Notes under the pieces: model-generated
The model's input: the letters and a program-made list of their open reading frames with translations, nothing else
Database searches by the model: none
Told to the model about the DNA's origin: nothing
DNA from: Rickettsiaceae bacterium
Lineage (GTDB): Bacteria > Pseudomonadota > Alphaproteobacteria > Rickettsiales > Rickettsiaceae
Length of the DNA: 40,603 nt
Direction: 5' to 3'
NCBI GenBank assembly: GCA_020697135.1
Contig: JAJFBM010000009.1
Coordinates: forward strand, 1 to 40,603
In this document: in pieces, positions 16,626 through 24,229 of the stretch
How positions within the stretch are numbered: the first letter of the stretch is position 1
How the letters are laid out: every line of letters starts with the position of its first letter
Translations under genes and position numbers: made by a program

Positions 16626-17417
16626 TTAGTAATCTGCGTCTAAAGAAGGGACGCCGCCAGCAAGAGCTACTTGGCTAGTTTTCGCGCCATCAATTTCTTT
16701 TACAAGCTCTGCTAAATTCTCTTCTAGATATGCTTTTGCTGCAGGGGTAAGAATTTCTGGATTTGTAGATGATTTATTGCAACCATTAAATATCTTCATA
16801 GTAATTAATCCTATTTCTGTTTCTAAATTATCAAATTCTTTAATGAGGTCCTCCATAATTCCGCCTTCTTTAACAAGGTTCTTGATCTCAAGTTGGCGTT
16901 CAAATATTTTGTGCATTTCTGCATAGGCTTCTTTAAGAAAATCAGATAGAGAAGTTTCATCAATTTCATCTAACATTTTAAGTCGGGATTCAAGGTTAGG
17001 TCTATAATTTGAAGACTCGTTGAATATTTCAGCAATTGTAGGACTAACAATATTGATATTTATTGTATCTGAACATTCTCTGTCAATTTGAAAGTTTATT
17101 CCACTATCTTGAGTCTCTTCAATATGATTATTATCTTCCTCTTTATTAGTAAATAATAATTCTGCAGGATTCAAAGGATTGATGTTAATATTCATACCTA
17201 ATAATTTCTCATAACCAACATCCTTTCGTTCTATATAATCCTCAATAGCTACTTTGAGACCTATGGCTAAGTCTGAAGGTTTTCTCTCTTGAGACTCATC
17301 TGAGCAAACTTTAGATATAGCGTTAAATGTTACGCCGTTAATAACTATTGTATCACCGTCAAGTAAGTCATAATTATTTTTAGTATTAAAGGTAGTAATG
17401 GTTTGGTTTTCTTGCAT
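16626..17417 (-). CDS. Flagellin-module protein (MQEN family), permuted order
   Basis: This 263-residue protein starts with MQENQTITTFN and goes directly into the YDLLDGDTIVINGVTF module (about residues 14-115) that is found inside the 562-, 767- and 1172-residue neighbours. A helical part at about 158-212 follows; it contains LIKEFDNLETEIGLITMKIFNG, reminiscent of the flagellin D1 EIDRI..T.FNG segment. The order module-then-D1 is the reverse of the 562-residue protein. The tail ends GGVPSLDADY, similar to the GAVPGFDVNY near the end of the F-box-like protein at 35957. No signal peptide or membrane segment. GAGGA precedes the ATG. Function unknown. Confidence 0.62.
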   Translation of the reverse strand: MQENQTITTFNTKNNYDLLDGDTIVINGVTFNAISKVCSDESQERKPSDLAIGLKVAIEDYIERKDVGYEKLLGMNININPLNPAELLFTNKEEDNNHIEETQDSGINFQIDRECSDTININIVSPTIAEIFNESSNYRPNLESRLKMLDEIDETSLSDFLKEAYAEMHKIFERQLEIKNLVKEGGIMEDLIKEFDNLETEIGLITMKIFNGCNKSSTNPEILTPAAKAYLEENLAELVKEIDGAKTSQVALAGGVPSLDADY

Positions 17418-17450
17418 AAATCCTCAATTTGCGTTGATAGGTGAGATGCA

Positions 17451-17481
17451 TTTGAACAGTGCTCAAAGCTTTTCAATTATA
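17451..17481 (-). promoter_or_regulatory. TATAAT box and leader inverted repeat, copy C
   Basis: On the minus strand TATAAT (17476-17481) is followed by TTTGA-GCACTGT-TCAAA (17451-17467). This is the most diverged of the three copies, yet the two arms still pair. It precedes the 263-residue gene. Confidence 0.45.
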
Positions 17482-17583
17482 AAATTTGAATTATTAAGAA
17501 GTTATGAATATGAAACTATTTTATAAAGGATAATCTCGGCTTAGGCAAAAAAGCCACTAAGGGAAATGTCTTTCGAATATAGG

Positions 17584-17616
17584 GGTAGAAGCTTTAATTC
17601 AACCTATGCTTCTACC
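17584..17616 (-). terminator. GTAGAAGC-type hairpin after the 114-residue gene
   Basis: GGTAGAAGC at 17584-17592 pairs perfectly with 17608-17616 around a 15-base loop. It lies 12 bases after the stop on the minus strand. The stem is kept although the surrounding gap has diverged from copies A and B. Confidence 0.7.
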
Positions 17617-17628
17617 TATATATTGAAA

Positions 17629-17973
17629 TTAGACAATATCGTCCGTATAAGCTATATTACCCATTGCATCAAAATCATCTTCCTCAAATTTTGTATAAGA
17701 TCTTTTCTTTAAAGGATATTCATATATTTCTTCGAGTAGCATTAGATCAGAGTTATCTATAACTTCTATTTTTTTTATAGGTAAGTCTGGTAAATTATTA
17801 TAAATAATGCTGCTTGTCATAGTATTTTCTGGAAGCGAGGAATTTGTACATGTGCCATATTCATAAATTCCGGTCTTAGCGGCTGCTGCTTGGACATCTG
17901 CAGCGTTGTCTAAAGTCTTAAGTTTTTTTGCTGCTTCCTCTTTTTTATATCTATCATAAAGTTTTTTCTTCAT
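17629..17973 (-). CDS. Hypothetical acidic protein in the flagellin-module array
   Basis: The 114-residue product has a basic, lysine-rich first 20 residues, a short alanine-rich helix (AADVQAAAAKTG) and an acidic second half ending FDAMGNIAYTDDIV. I do not recognise a family, and no flagellin-type module is visible. It shares only its neighbours' orientation, its spacing, and the GTAGAAGC terminator that follows it, which suggests it belongs to the same gene set. No signal peptide. Confidence 0.6.
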   Translation of the reverse strand: MKKKLYDRYKKEEAAKKLKTLDNAADVQAAAAKTGIYEYGTCTNSSLPENTMTSSIIYNNLPDLPIKKIEVIDNSDLMLLEEIYEYPLKKRSYTKFEEDDFDAMGNIAYTDDIV

Positions 17974-18124
17974 AGTTTCCCCTAATTTTTTTTATAAAGA
18001 GCTTTTAATCTTAAAAGCTTATCTATTATAAGTTAAGGGCCGCTAAAAAATTATTAATGAAAATGGTGCAACATAAGAAAAACTTATAGTGAAGCTTATT
18101 GAACATAAAGTTAAAACCATAATA

Positions 18125-18168
18125 TATACCCAAGTAGTATTTAAGAATAACTGATTTACTTGGATATA
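18125..18168 (-). terminator. Hairpin after the 166-residue gene
   Basis: TATACCCAAGTA at 18125-18136 pairs with 18157-18168 with one mismatch and a 20-base loop. It lies 11 bases after the stop on the minus strand. Its stem differs from the GTAGAAGC hairpins. Confidence 0.55.
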
Positions 18169-18179
18169 TTAGAATATGA

Positions 18180-18680
18180 TTAGCAGAAATTTTGTAAAGC
18201 TTCTTCTGCACCTGCAATATTTAACTCTTGAGAGTCTAAACTAGTGACATTATTTTCAAAAAAATCTTTTAGACGTAGTATGCTAACTATCTCATGTTCT
18301 GATTCTTTCATGTCCATTTCAGAAGCACTATTATCTAAAGCTTGCATGACAGGTAAAAGCTTTTTAGTTATCGGGCAAGAAACTTTCTGATCATACATAA
18401 TCATTTCTCTTGCAAAATCTACATATTTATCATGCATGCTGAGATCTGATGCAGCCTCATCATTTGACTTTAAATCTGCTTTTAAGCGAAATAAATTGAT
18501 AACTTCTTTTTTAAGCTGTGTATATTTTTCCTCGGAGTGTTTTTCCTCTAACTGCACAAGTGCTTGCTTAATGTTAGTAAGTATTGGACAAATATTATTG
18601 ACATCTTTTGCAGATAATACTTTAGCAACATGAATATAAGTTTGAATCATAGAATTATCGGTTTCATTTGTATTTTTCAT
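18180..18680 (-). CDS. Hypothetical helical protein
   Basis: The 166-residue product is predicted to be mostly helical. It appears to hold two similar halves: ...ICPILTNIKQALVQLEEKHS... and ...SCPITKKLLPVMQALDNSAS.... Each half is followed by an (E/K)...I.(N/S).(F/L)RLK stretch (VINLFRLKADL and IVSILRLKDFF). That suggests an internal duplication of about 75 residues with conserved C-P-I and RLK positions. No known domain is recognised. It lies directly downstream of the FliD-like gene, where some bacteria have fliS, but I see no FliS signature. The protein ends in cysteine, as do two others in the array. Confidence 0.6.
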   Translation of the reverse strand: MKNTNETDNSMIQTYIHVAKVLSAKDVNNICPILTNIKQALVQLEEKHSEEKYTQLKKEVINLFRLKADLKSNDEAASDLSMHDKYVDFAREMIMYDQKVSCPITKKLLPVMQALDNSASEMDMKESEHEIVSILRLKDFFENNVTSLDSQELNIAGAEEALQNFC

Positions 18681-18838
18681 AATTGTACCTTTTAATTATT
18701 TTGTTACGTAAATCAAATTTAGAAGCTTAGGCTTCATCTTGATGCTAATATGGATTTTAGAAAAATCTAAAATAAGTTTAGTAAAAAGCTTGAGAAACTT
18801 AGCACATGATGTCTTATGGCAATGAAGTTATATCTGTA

Positions 18839-18873
18839 ATAAAGTTGCATCGTTATTGATGATGCAACCTTAT
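18839..18873 (-). terminator. Terminator after the FliD-like gene
   Basis: ATAAAGTTGCATC at 18839-18851 pairs with 18861-18873 with one mismatch around a 9-base loop. It lies about 20 bases after the stop of the FliD-like gene on the minus strand. A second small hairpin with ATTTTAGA arms follows at 18754-18773. Confidence 0.65.
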
Positions 18874-18893
18874 AGTAGATTCTAGAATACTTA

Positions 18894-20318
18894 TTAGCCT
18901 GCTATATCTCCTGGTAAAATTAGCTCAAAATTTGGATCTTGATTTAAATTTGATTCATCGTCATCTTCACTGCTATAGCCGGAATAATCTGAGCTTAAAA
19001 GCTCTGAATATTCTGCGTCATGCTCTGTTTCCCTTCGGATTAAGGAAGTAATGAGCTCTCCTAAATTCATAATAAAGAGATCATCATTCTGTAATTCTGC
19101 ATAATCTATAGTGCTAATCATACATTCCAAACCTGTTAGGTTTGATTTTAATATTGATTCAAATTCCCCTAAGTTAAAGTTTATTTTTTGATCTAATAAA
19201 GTTTCGTTAATGTTAAGCGAATCATATGCTTCAAGAATATTTAAATTTGGGATAGAATCTATATCAGTTAATAATATACCTATTAAAGCCAGAGGGCCTT
19301 TATCCCCAGCATTGTCAGCAAACGGCCCTATGGAGTCTTTGATTTTCTGAATAGTATCGATAAATTTTTTATCATTACCAAGATAAGATGTAATTTCTAG
19401 ATTTTCGTATATATCACGCTTTTGTTGAGCGTTAACAAATTGTAGGAAATCATTATATGCAATTAATAGCTCTAAAGTAGCCTTTTTAATTGCCATTCTA
19501 TCCTGCGCAAAAGAAAAAGTTATGTGCTTTAAAGCAGGGTCATTATCAGTGTTTGCATTAATGAGAGTTATTTTGACCTTATCAATAACGTCAGATACAA
19601 TATTGCTTTTACAAATACATTCTATACCATCATATTTAAATATTGCATCTTGAGCAGTTGTGGCTGGAGCCCTGCCAACATTATCAAGGATTGAATCACG
19701 ATCTGTTATACAATATTCGTAACCTGCCCCAGTTCCTGTTAAAGTAGATTTTAATATTAATCTAAAATCAGTGCTAGTTGCCTGTACAATATCAGCTTTA
19801 ACATTGATCTCGGTTGTTAATTCGTTTATTTTATCTTTTATCATTAACAAGCTATCGCCATCTTGAAGTGTGATATCCTCTCCATTAATTTGAAAAGTAC
19901 CTGCTTTGAATTCTCCTGCTGTAGGCGTTAATTTAGTAATAGAGTCTATTTTAGAAGAAAATCCTTTTTGCGTACTAATATCGTTACCATTTGCTCCAAT
20001 TAGTTCATTTTTAGCCTTAGCTACTTGCAGTATATTGATTTGATGGGTTGCAAGATCTGCAGTCGGTAAAGCTTCTACATTAATAAAGTGATTCCAACTT
20101 TCCACTTCATTAGTAGAAGCAGAGACTTCCCGAAGATCGAACACATTTTGAATTGGTGAAGTTATAGCTTTTACAGATTCATGAAGTTTTTTAAGATGTT
20201 GTTCCAATTGTTTGTAAGCATTATGTTTATCTTTTCTATAGGTTAATATTCTAGCAAAAATTTCTTTCATATTATTATCTTTGATAGAATTTAAAATATG
20301 GTCAGTAGAAGGTCTCAT
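18894..20318 (-). CDS. FliD-like flagellar filament cap protein
   Basis: FliD (hook-associated protein 2) caps the flagellar filament and helps flagellin subunits fold into place. The 474-residue product shows the family pattern. A helical start (about 20-55) leads into FDLREVSAS. Next comes QINILQVAKAKNELIG (93-108), equal to the I.V.QLA.A....S core. A GTFQINGEDITL strand pair follows, then AQDAIFKYDGI (222-232) and SNIVSDVIDKVKITL (238-252). Last is ITFSFAQDRMAIKKATLELL leading to AYNDFLQFVNAQQ. The usual N-terminal GSGLD...LV segment is absent. The C-terminus is an added acidic serine-rich tail ending NLNQDPNFELILPGDIAG, similar to that of the F-box-like protein at 35957. AAGGAG gives a strong ribosome-binding site. 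It may be a working cap or a repurposed relative. Confidence 0.75.
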   Translation of the reverse strand: MRPSTDHILNSIKDNNMKEIFARILTYRKDKHNAYKQLEQHLKKLHESVKAITSPIQNVFDLREVSASTNEVESWNHFINVEALPTADLATHQINILQVAKAKNELIGANGNDISTQKGFSSKIDSITKLTPTAGEFKAGTFQINGEDITLQDGDSLLMIKDKINELTTEINVKADIVQATSTDFRLILKSTLTGTGAGYEYCITDRDSILDNVGRAPATTAQDAIFKYDGIECICKSNIVSDVIDKVKITLINANTDNDPALKHITFSFAQDRMAIKKATLELLIAYNDFLQFVNAQQKRDIYENLEITSYLGNDKKFIDTIQKIKDSIGPFADNAGDKGPLALIGILLTDIDSIPNLNILEAYDSLNINETLLDQKINFNLGEFESILKSNLTGLECMISTIDYAELQNDDLFIMNLGELITSLIRRETEHDAEYSELLSSDYSGYSSEDDDESNLNQDPNFELILPGDIAG

Positions 20319-20535
20319 TGGCGCTCCTTTGATTTAATGTGATTATTGGTAAAAAAGCTCTATAGTATATTATTATGTTTTATGCTTGAAGGTTTTGCAA
20401 CCTTACTAAGCTTAAAATTTATGACTTAGTGGTATTTTAGAACATATTAATTTAGAAAAATTCTCATTATAAGATAAGTAATTTACAGATAATATTATGT
20501 ATAAAGGTAAGCTACTAAAAGGTAAGTTACTTTAT

Positions 20536-23500
20536 TTAAATTTCAGCAAATTTCCCTAAAGCATCAAGATTAAAATATTGTGGGTTTAAAATTTCCCCAG
20601 TATCTAATTCTACCTCCTTAACGTTTACTAGAAGAGACTCTGTAGAATCAATATTTTGTTCTTCATCAAAAGATTTTATGTTTTTTAGTAATTTAGAGAC
20701 AGGTATAAGATTATCATAATGTTTTTCAGCTAAATCCTTGCTAATAGCGTTAAGTTCATCAAATGTTAACTCAATATCTTTAGTCAAAGTTACTTCCACC
20801 GCGCTTTTATTTATATTTTCGTCGAATAAATAAGGTTTAACAGTCTTTAAATTATGTTTTTCAACCATTTTAGTTAGTTTATTTCTAATAATATAAGGTA
20901 ATGGAGCATCGATTAATGTGCTATAAATATCTTTTGCTATAGCAGGGTCTTTGCAATCTATTATAGATTCTATTAAATCATTTAAATTATTTTTATCCTT
21001 TAGGAAGCGCAGACTTAAAATCCCTGGAGCTTGATATTCCGGATATAGACAAAAGAAAACTGTAGTATATAAAGCCTCTATTTTATCATTTTCATATGAA
21101 GTTTCGAAGAAAGGAATGTTTTCCTCTAAACATTTCAAATCAAGATTGGGATTTTTCTTTGCAAAAGATTTCAAAATTAATTTGAAAATATATCTAGTGT
21201 TTTCTTCGCTCTTATCAATTCCCCATAAATATTTAAGCACTTCATTTTCTTTCACTCTTTCTTTATTAAAATTTTCTTTGAATAAATTAAAAAGTGCTTT
21301 GTAAATCTCTTTATGAGGGCTTCTAAATTGACCTGTTTCTGTATCTACGATTCTTTTATAAATAAGACAATTTATATTAGATGTATCTTTAATAATATTA
21401 GTTCTCTCAATAAGCATTGCATCAAGGTGAAATAACTTTTCTTTAATAGTAATTAAATAAGATTTTAATATCTCATATTCTTCTATAGTAATTTTTTTAT
21501 TAACTAAAGCTCGGTCAAATAAAGCAATATTTATAAAATCATCAGTAGCTAATTTATCTTCAATATAGAGAATAGGCATAGTATAACTTGCGAATGAATG
21601 AAAATATGTATTCTGAATTATCTCTGCATTAGAAGATGTTGAAAGGTCTAGGTTTTGATGACCAATTCTTAGCTCAACATATCTATTACAATCGCTAACA
21701 TTGTAAAGCTTGAGTAAACTGCCTTTATCAATGATACATCCTATTCCAACATGAGAGCAATATATTTCACCATCTATTACGAACTCTATAGTTGCATCTG
21801 TTTGTTCTATAGCAGCATCAGGAGCAGCAAATATAATTTTATCGATTTGAATATTATCGAACTTATCATTGTTAAAAAATATTTTAGCATTTTGTAATGA
21901 GCCAATTGTAACTGTGCCATTTTTTATATCACTTGCTTCATGAAAGCTTGAAATTTCTCTTCTTTGAACTATCTTAAAACCCGATAATGCATTGTCGAAA
22001 CGTTTGGCAAAAATATCAGCAGCCTCTTTATCGCTCACTATACTACCATTACCAGCAGCCATTTCTAATTTAAAAGAGCCGCCGCCATTAGCAGAGATAA
22101 ATGTTGCCCAAGTTGCAACTCTAGGTAGTGTATTAACTTTTTCTGCAGTATAAGTATGATCACCAACTTTAATAGATAAGTCAACATTATTATAAGAGTC
22201 ATATAAAGCTTTAAATTTCTTTTTAAATTTGCCAATAAACTTATCATTGTTAGTCACTTTACTTACATCAACTCCTTTTGGCGAAGCTCCATCGGTTAAA
22301 GTGGAGTTGCTTATTATTAAATTATTTGATCTAGCATTGCCACCAAGAGTAAAGTAATGATCATTTCCAGTACCATATGCTTTATAAGTTGCTGTAACAG
22401 TACATGTAGCAATTTCACCAGAGTAAGTTGCTAGAAGCACTCTTGGATCCGTGGATCTATTCAGAATTTCTACAGTATTTTTGATAGTTGCAGCAATATT
22501 AGCTCCAATTAAAATTTCATCATCATCTCCAGTTAAAGAAGCAACATATTTAAACTCTTTACCATTTACGTTGATTCTATCGCCTCGGTCCCAAGAGGCA
22601 GGATGTGTATAGAGAAGACGACCTGCTATAGGGCCTTGATAACCAGTAAATGTACCAGTTAATAATCCTGTGCCATATAATTCATATGTGTCTTTGTCTA
22701 AAATTCTTACGGTATAACTACCAGCTCCTACTGTTATACCAGTATTTGAAGCTAGCGCTACACCGGCACCTCCTGCAATTGTAATGGTTTCACCGCCTCT
22801 GTAGCCATGTCCGTTTACTGTAACTTTAATTGCAGTACCATCAGCATTAATCGAAGCATTAGCTGCGTTGATTGTTGGGCCTGTATCTATAGTATCGCTT
22901 GGGTTTGTTGAAAAAGTAAATGAAGCTTTTGGTTTTGCACCGGCAAAAGTATTAAGGATGGAATCATTAGATGTACCGTATATTTGCACGTTCATTTGTG
23001 TTAAATCACCTGTACCGCCGCCTGTTAATACTTTGGTTACTGGATCAACATATTTAATGTTATTATTAATAATCTGCGTGCCATTTTCTGTTCTAACATA
23101 AAAGTCATTACCCGCAGCTCCTGCTGATTTATGTGTAAATAATAATTCAGAAGAATCCGAAGGATTAATTTTAATTTCAACACCTAATAATTTCTCAAAA
23201 CCAGTAAAATTACCTATGATATAATGATCAATAGCTACTTTAACTTCTGTTGCAAGTTCTGCTGGTGTTTGAGTTGATTTGGTTTTAATCTGCCCTACAG
23301 CGCCAGTATAATTTGAAAATGTTCCAGTGTTTTTCGCAGTAAATACTATCCCATTTATATTAATTATATTTCCATCAAGCATGCTATAACATCTAGAGGG
23401 ATTTGAAAGTAATTTGAAGCCATCAGTTGCAGCGCCGCCTGTGCCATCGGCGTTTGCTGCAGCACCTGTTGTTGTATAGGTAAAAGTGTATTCGTTAATT

Positions 23501-24054
23501 ACTGTAATTGCAATATTGGTTTCGCTATGTATATTGTTTACAGCAGCTGTAAGGTTTAAATCGATAACATCACCAGTTGATAAGCCATGATTCATTAATT
23601 CAACAGTTACAACTTGACTGTTATTTGTTGTAGTAAGAGCGGATTCGCTTAGGTTAAAATATTTGGGCGAATTATTGAAAAATTTAATATGTAAACTTGA
23701 TTTATAAGGGGAATTTTCCGTTTTAGTATTAATGTTTTCTAATTTTTGTTCAGTATTATAAAAAGAATTACCATTTATAATATTTCCATAGTGATCTAAA
23801 AAAGGAAAAAGAGATTTTATGTAATAATTTAATAATATTTTATATGCTTCCTTATTTTTTATATTTTTCGCATATACTAAAGCTGAGACGTCATTATAAT
23901 TAATAGAAATTAAGCCGTCGTTGTTTTGAAGAGCATATAGCTCTTCTGCGGCAATGTTTTTAGGTGAAGCTAGTTTCTTTAAAGCGGAAATAAGTCTATT
24001 TATATTATTGCTAGCAATTGCATTAAATATTGTTTGTATTATTTTTTGGTTCAT
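20536..24054 (-). CDS. Giant flagellin-module protein with helical C-terminus
   Basis: The 1172-residue product has a short helical N-terminus with a weak ankyrin-like stretch (about 45-80). It continues with an NHGLSTGD beta module (120-225), an ININGIVFTAKNT module (225-345), an NGHGYRGGETITI module (395-475), a GDRINVNGKEFKYVA module (485-600), a mixed region with SIKVGDHTYTAEKV (600-700), and a KFDNIQIDKI...TIEFVIDGE module (715-815). These resemble the variable domains of alphaproteobacterial flagellins and FlgL. Residues 120-815 are collinear with the 767-residue protein at 26267. Residues 820-1172 form an unrelated helical domain that I do not recognise. No D0/D1 helices and no signal peptide. 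It is the largest array member; an adhesin-like or effector role is possible but not shown. Confidence 0.65.
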   Translation of the reverse strand: MNQKIIQTIFNAIASNNINRLISALKKLASPKNIAAEELYALQNNDGLISINYNDVSALVYAKNIKNKEAYKILLNYYIKSLFPFLDHYGNIINGNSFYNTEQKLENINTKTENSPYKSSLHIKFFNNSPKYFNLSESALTTTNNSQVVTVELMNHGLSTGDVIDLNLTAAVNNIHSETNIAITVINEYTFTYTTTGAAANADGTGGAATDGFKLLSNPSRCYSMLDGNIININGIVFTAKNTGTFSNYTGAVGQIKTKSTQTPAELATEVKVAIDHYIIGNFTGFEKLLGVEIKINPSDSSELLFTHKSAGAAGNDFYVRTENGTQIINNNIKYVDPVTKVLTGGGTGDLTQMNVQIYGTSNDSILNTFAGAKPKASFTFSTNPSDTIDTGPTINAANASINADGTAIKVTVNGHGYRGGETITIAGGAGVALASNTGITVGAGSYTVRILDKDTYELYGTGLLTGTFTGYQGPIAGRLLYTHPASWDRGDRINVNGKEFKYVASLTGDDDEILIGANIAATIKNTVEILNRSTDPRVLLATYSGEIATCTVTATYKAYGTGNDHYFTLGGNARSNNLIISNSTLTDGASPKGVDVSKVTNNDKFIGKFKKKFKALYDSYNNVDLSIKVGDHTYTAEKVNTLPRVATWATFISANGGGSFKLEMAAGNGSIVSDKEAADIFAKRFDNALSGFKIVQRREISSFHEASDIKNGTVTIGSLQNAKIFFNNDKFDNIQIDKIIFAAPDAAIEQTDATIEFVIDGEIYCSHVGIGCIIDKGSLLKLYNVSDCNRYVELRIGHQNLDLSTSSNAEIIQNTYFHSFASYTMPILYIEDKLATDDFINIALFDRALVNKKITIEEYEILKSYLITIKEKLFHLDAMLIERTNIIKDTSNINCLIYKRIVDTETGQFRSPHKEIYKALFNLFKENFNKERVKENEVLKYLWGIDKSEENTRYIFKLILKSFAKKNPNLDLKCLEENIPFFETSYENDKIEALYTTVFFCLYPEYQAPGILSLRFLKDKNNLNDLIESIIDCKDPAIAKDIYSTLIDAPLPYIIRNKLTKMVEKHNLKTVKPYLFDENINKSAVEVTLTKDIELTFDELNAISKDLAEKHYDNLIPVSKLLKNIKSFDEEQNIDSTESLLVNVKEVELDTGEILNPQYFNLDALGKFAEI

Positions 24055-24177
24055 TATTAACCCTTAAATTTCAACTTACAGATTAATATCATAATTAATT
24101 ATTTGAAGGAAAGAAAATATTACCCTCAAAACAGAAAAAAGATTTTTTGGCAAATTCTGACAACATTTAATGGCTTC

Positions 24178-24200
24178 AGGTATATTAGTAAAATATACCT
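24178..24200 (-). terminator. Hairpin after the 558-residue gene
   Basis: AGGTATAT at 24178-24185 pairs perfectly with 24193-24200 around a 7-base loop, about 30 bases after the stop on the minus strand. No clear T run follows. Confidence 0.5.
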
Positions 24201-24229
24201 TGGCTGTCTTTTTGCTTTTGAATAGAGGT

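Noticed and set aside
18180-18680. FliS (flagellin chaperone) for the gene after the FliD-like gene
   Set aside because: Only position and helical content fit; the conserved FliS N-terminal pattern is not seen.
20389-20404. AAGGTT-AACCTT hairpin upstream of the FliD-like gene
   Set aside because: It is short, occurs once and has no clear relation to the three-copy leader repeat; chance cannot be excluded.
20536-24054. Ankyrin repeat at the N-terminus of the 1172-residue protein
   Set aside because: One weak stretch near residues 45-80 resembles an ankyrin helix pair, but there is no second repeat or typical TPLH motif.
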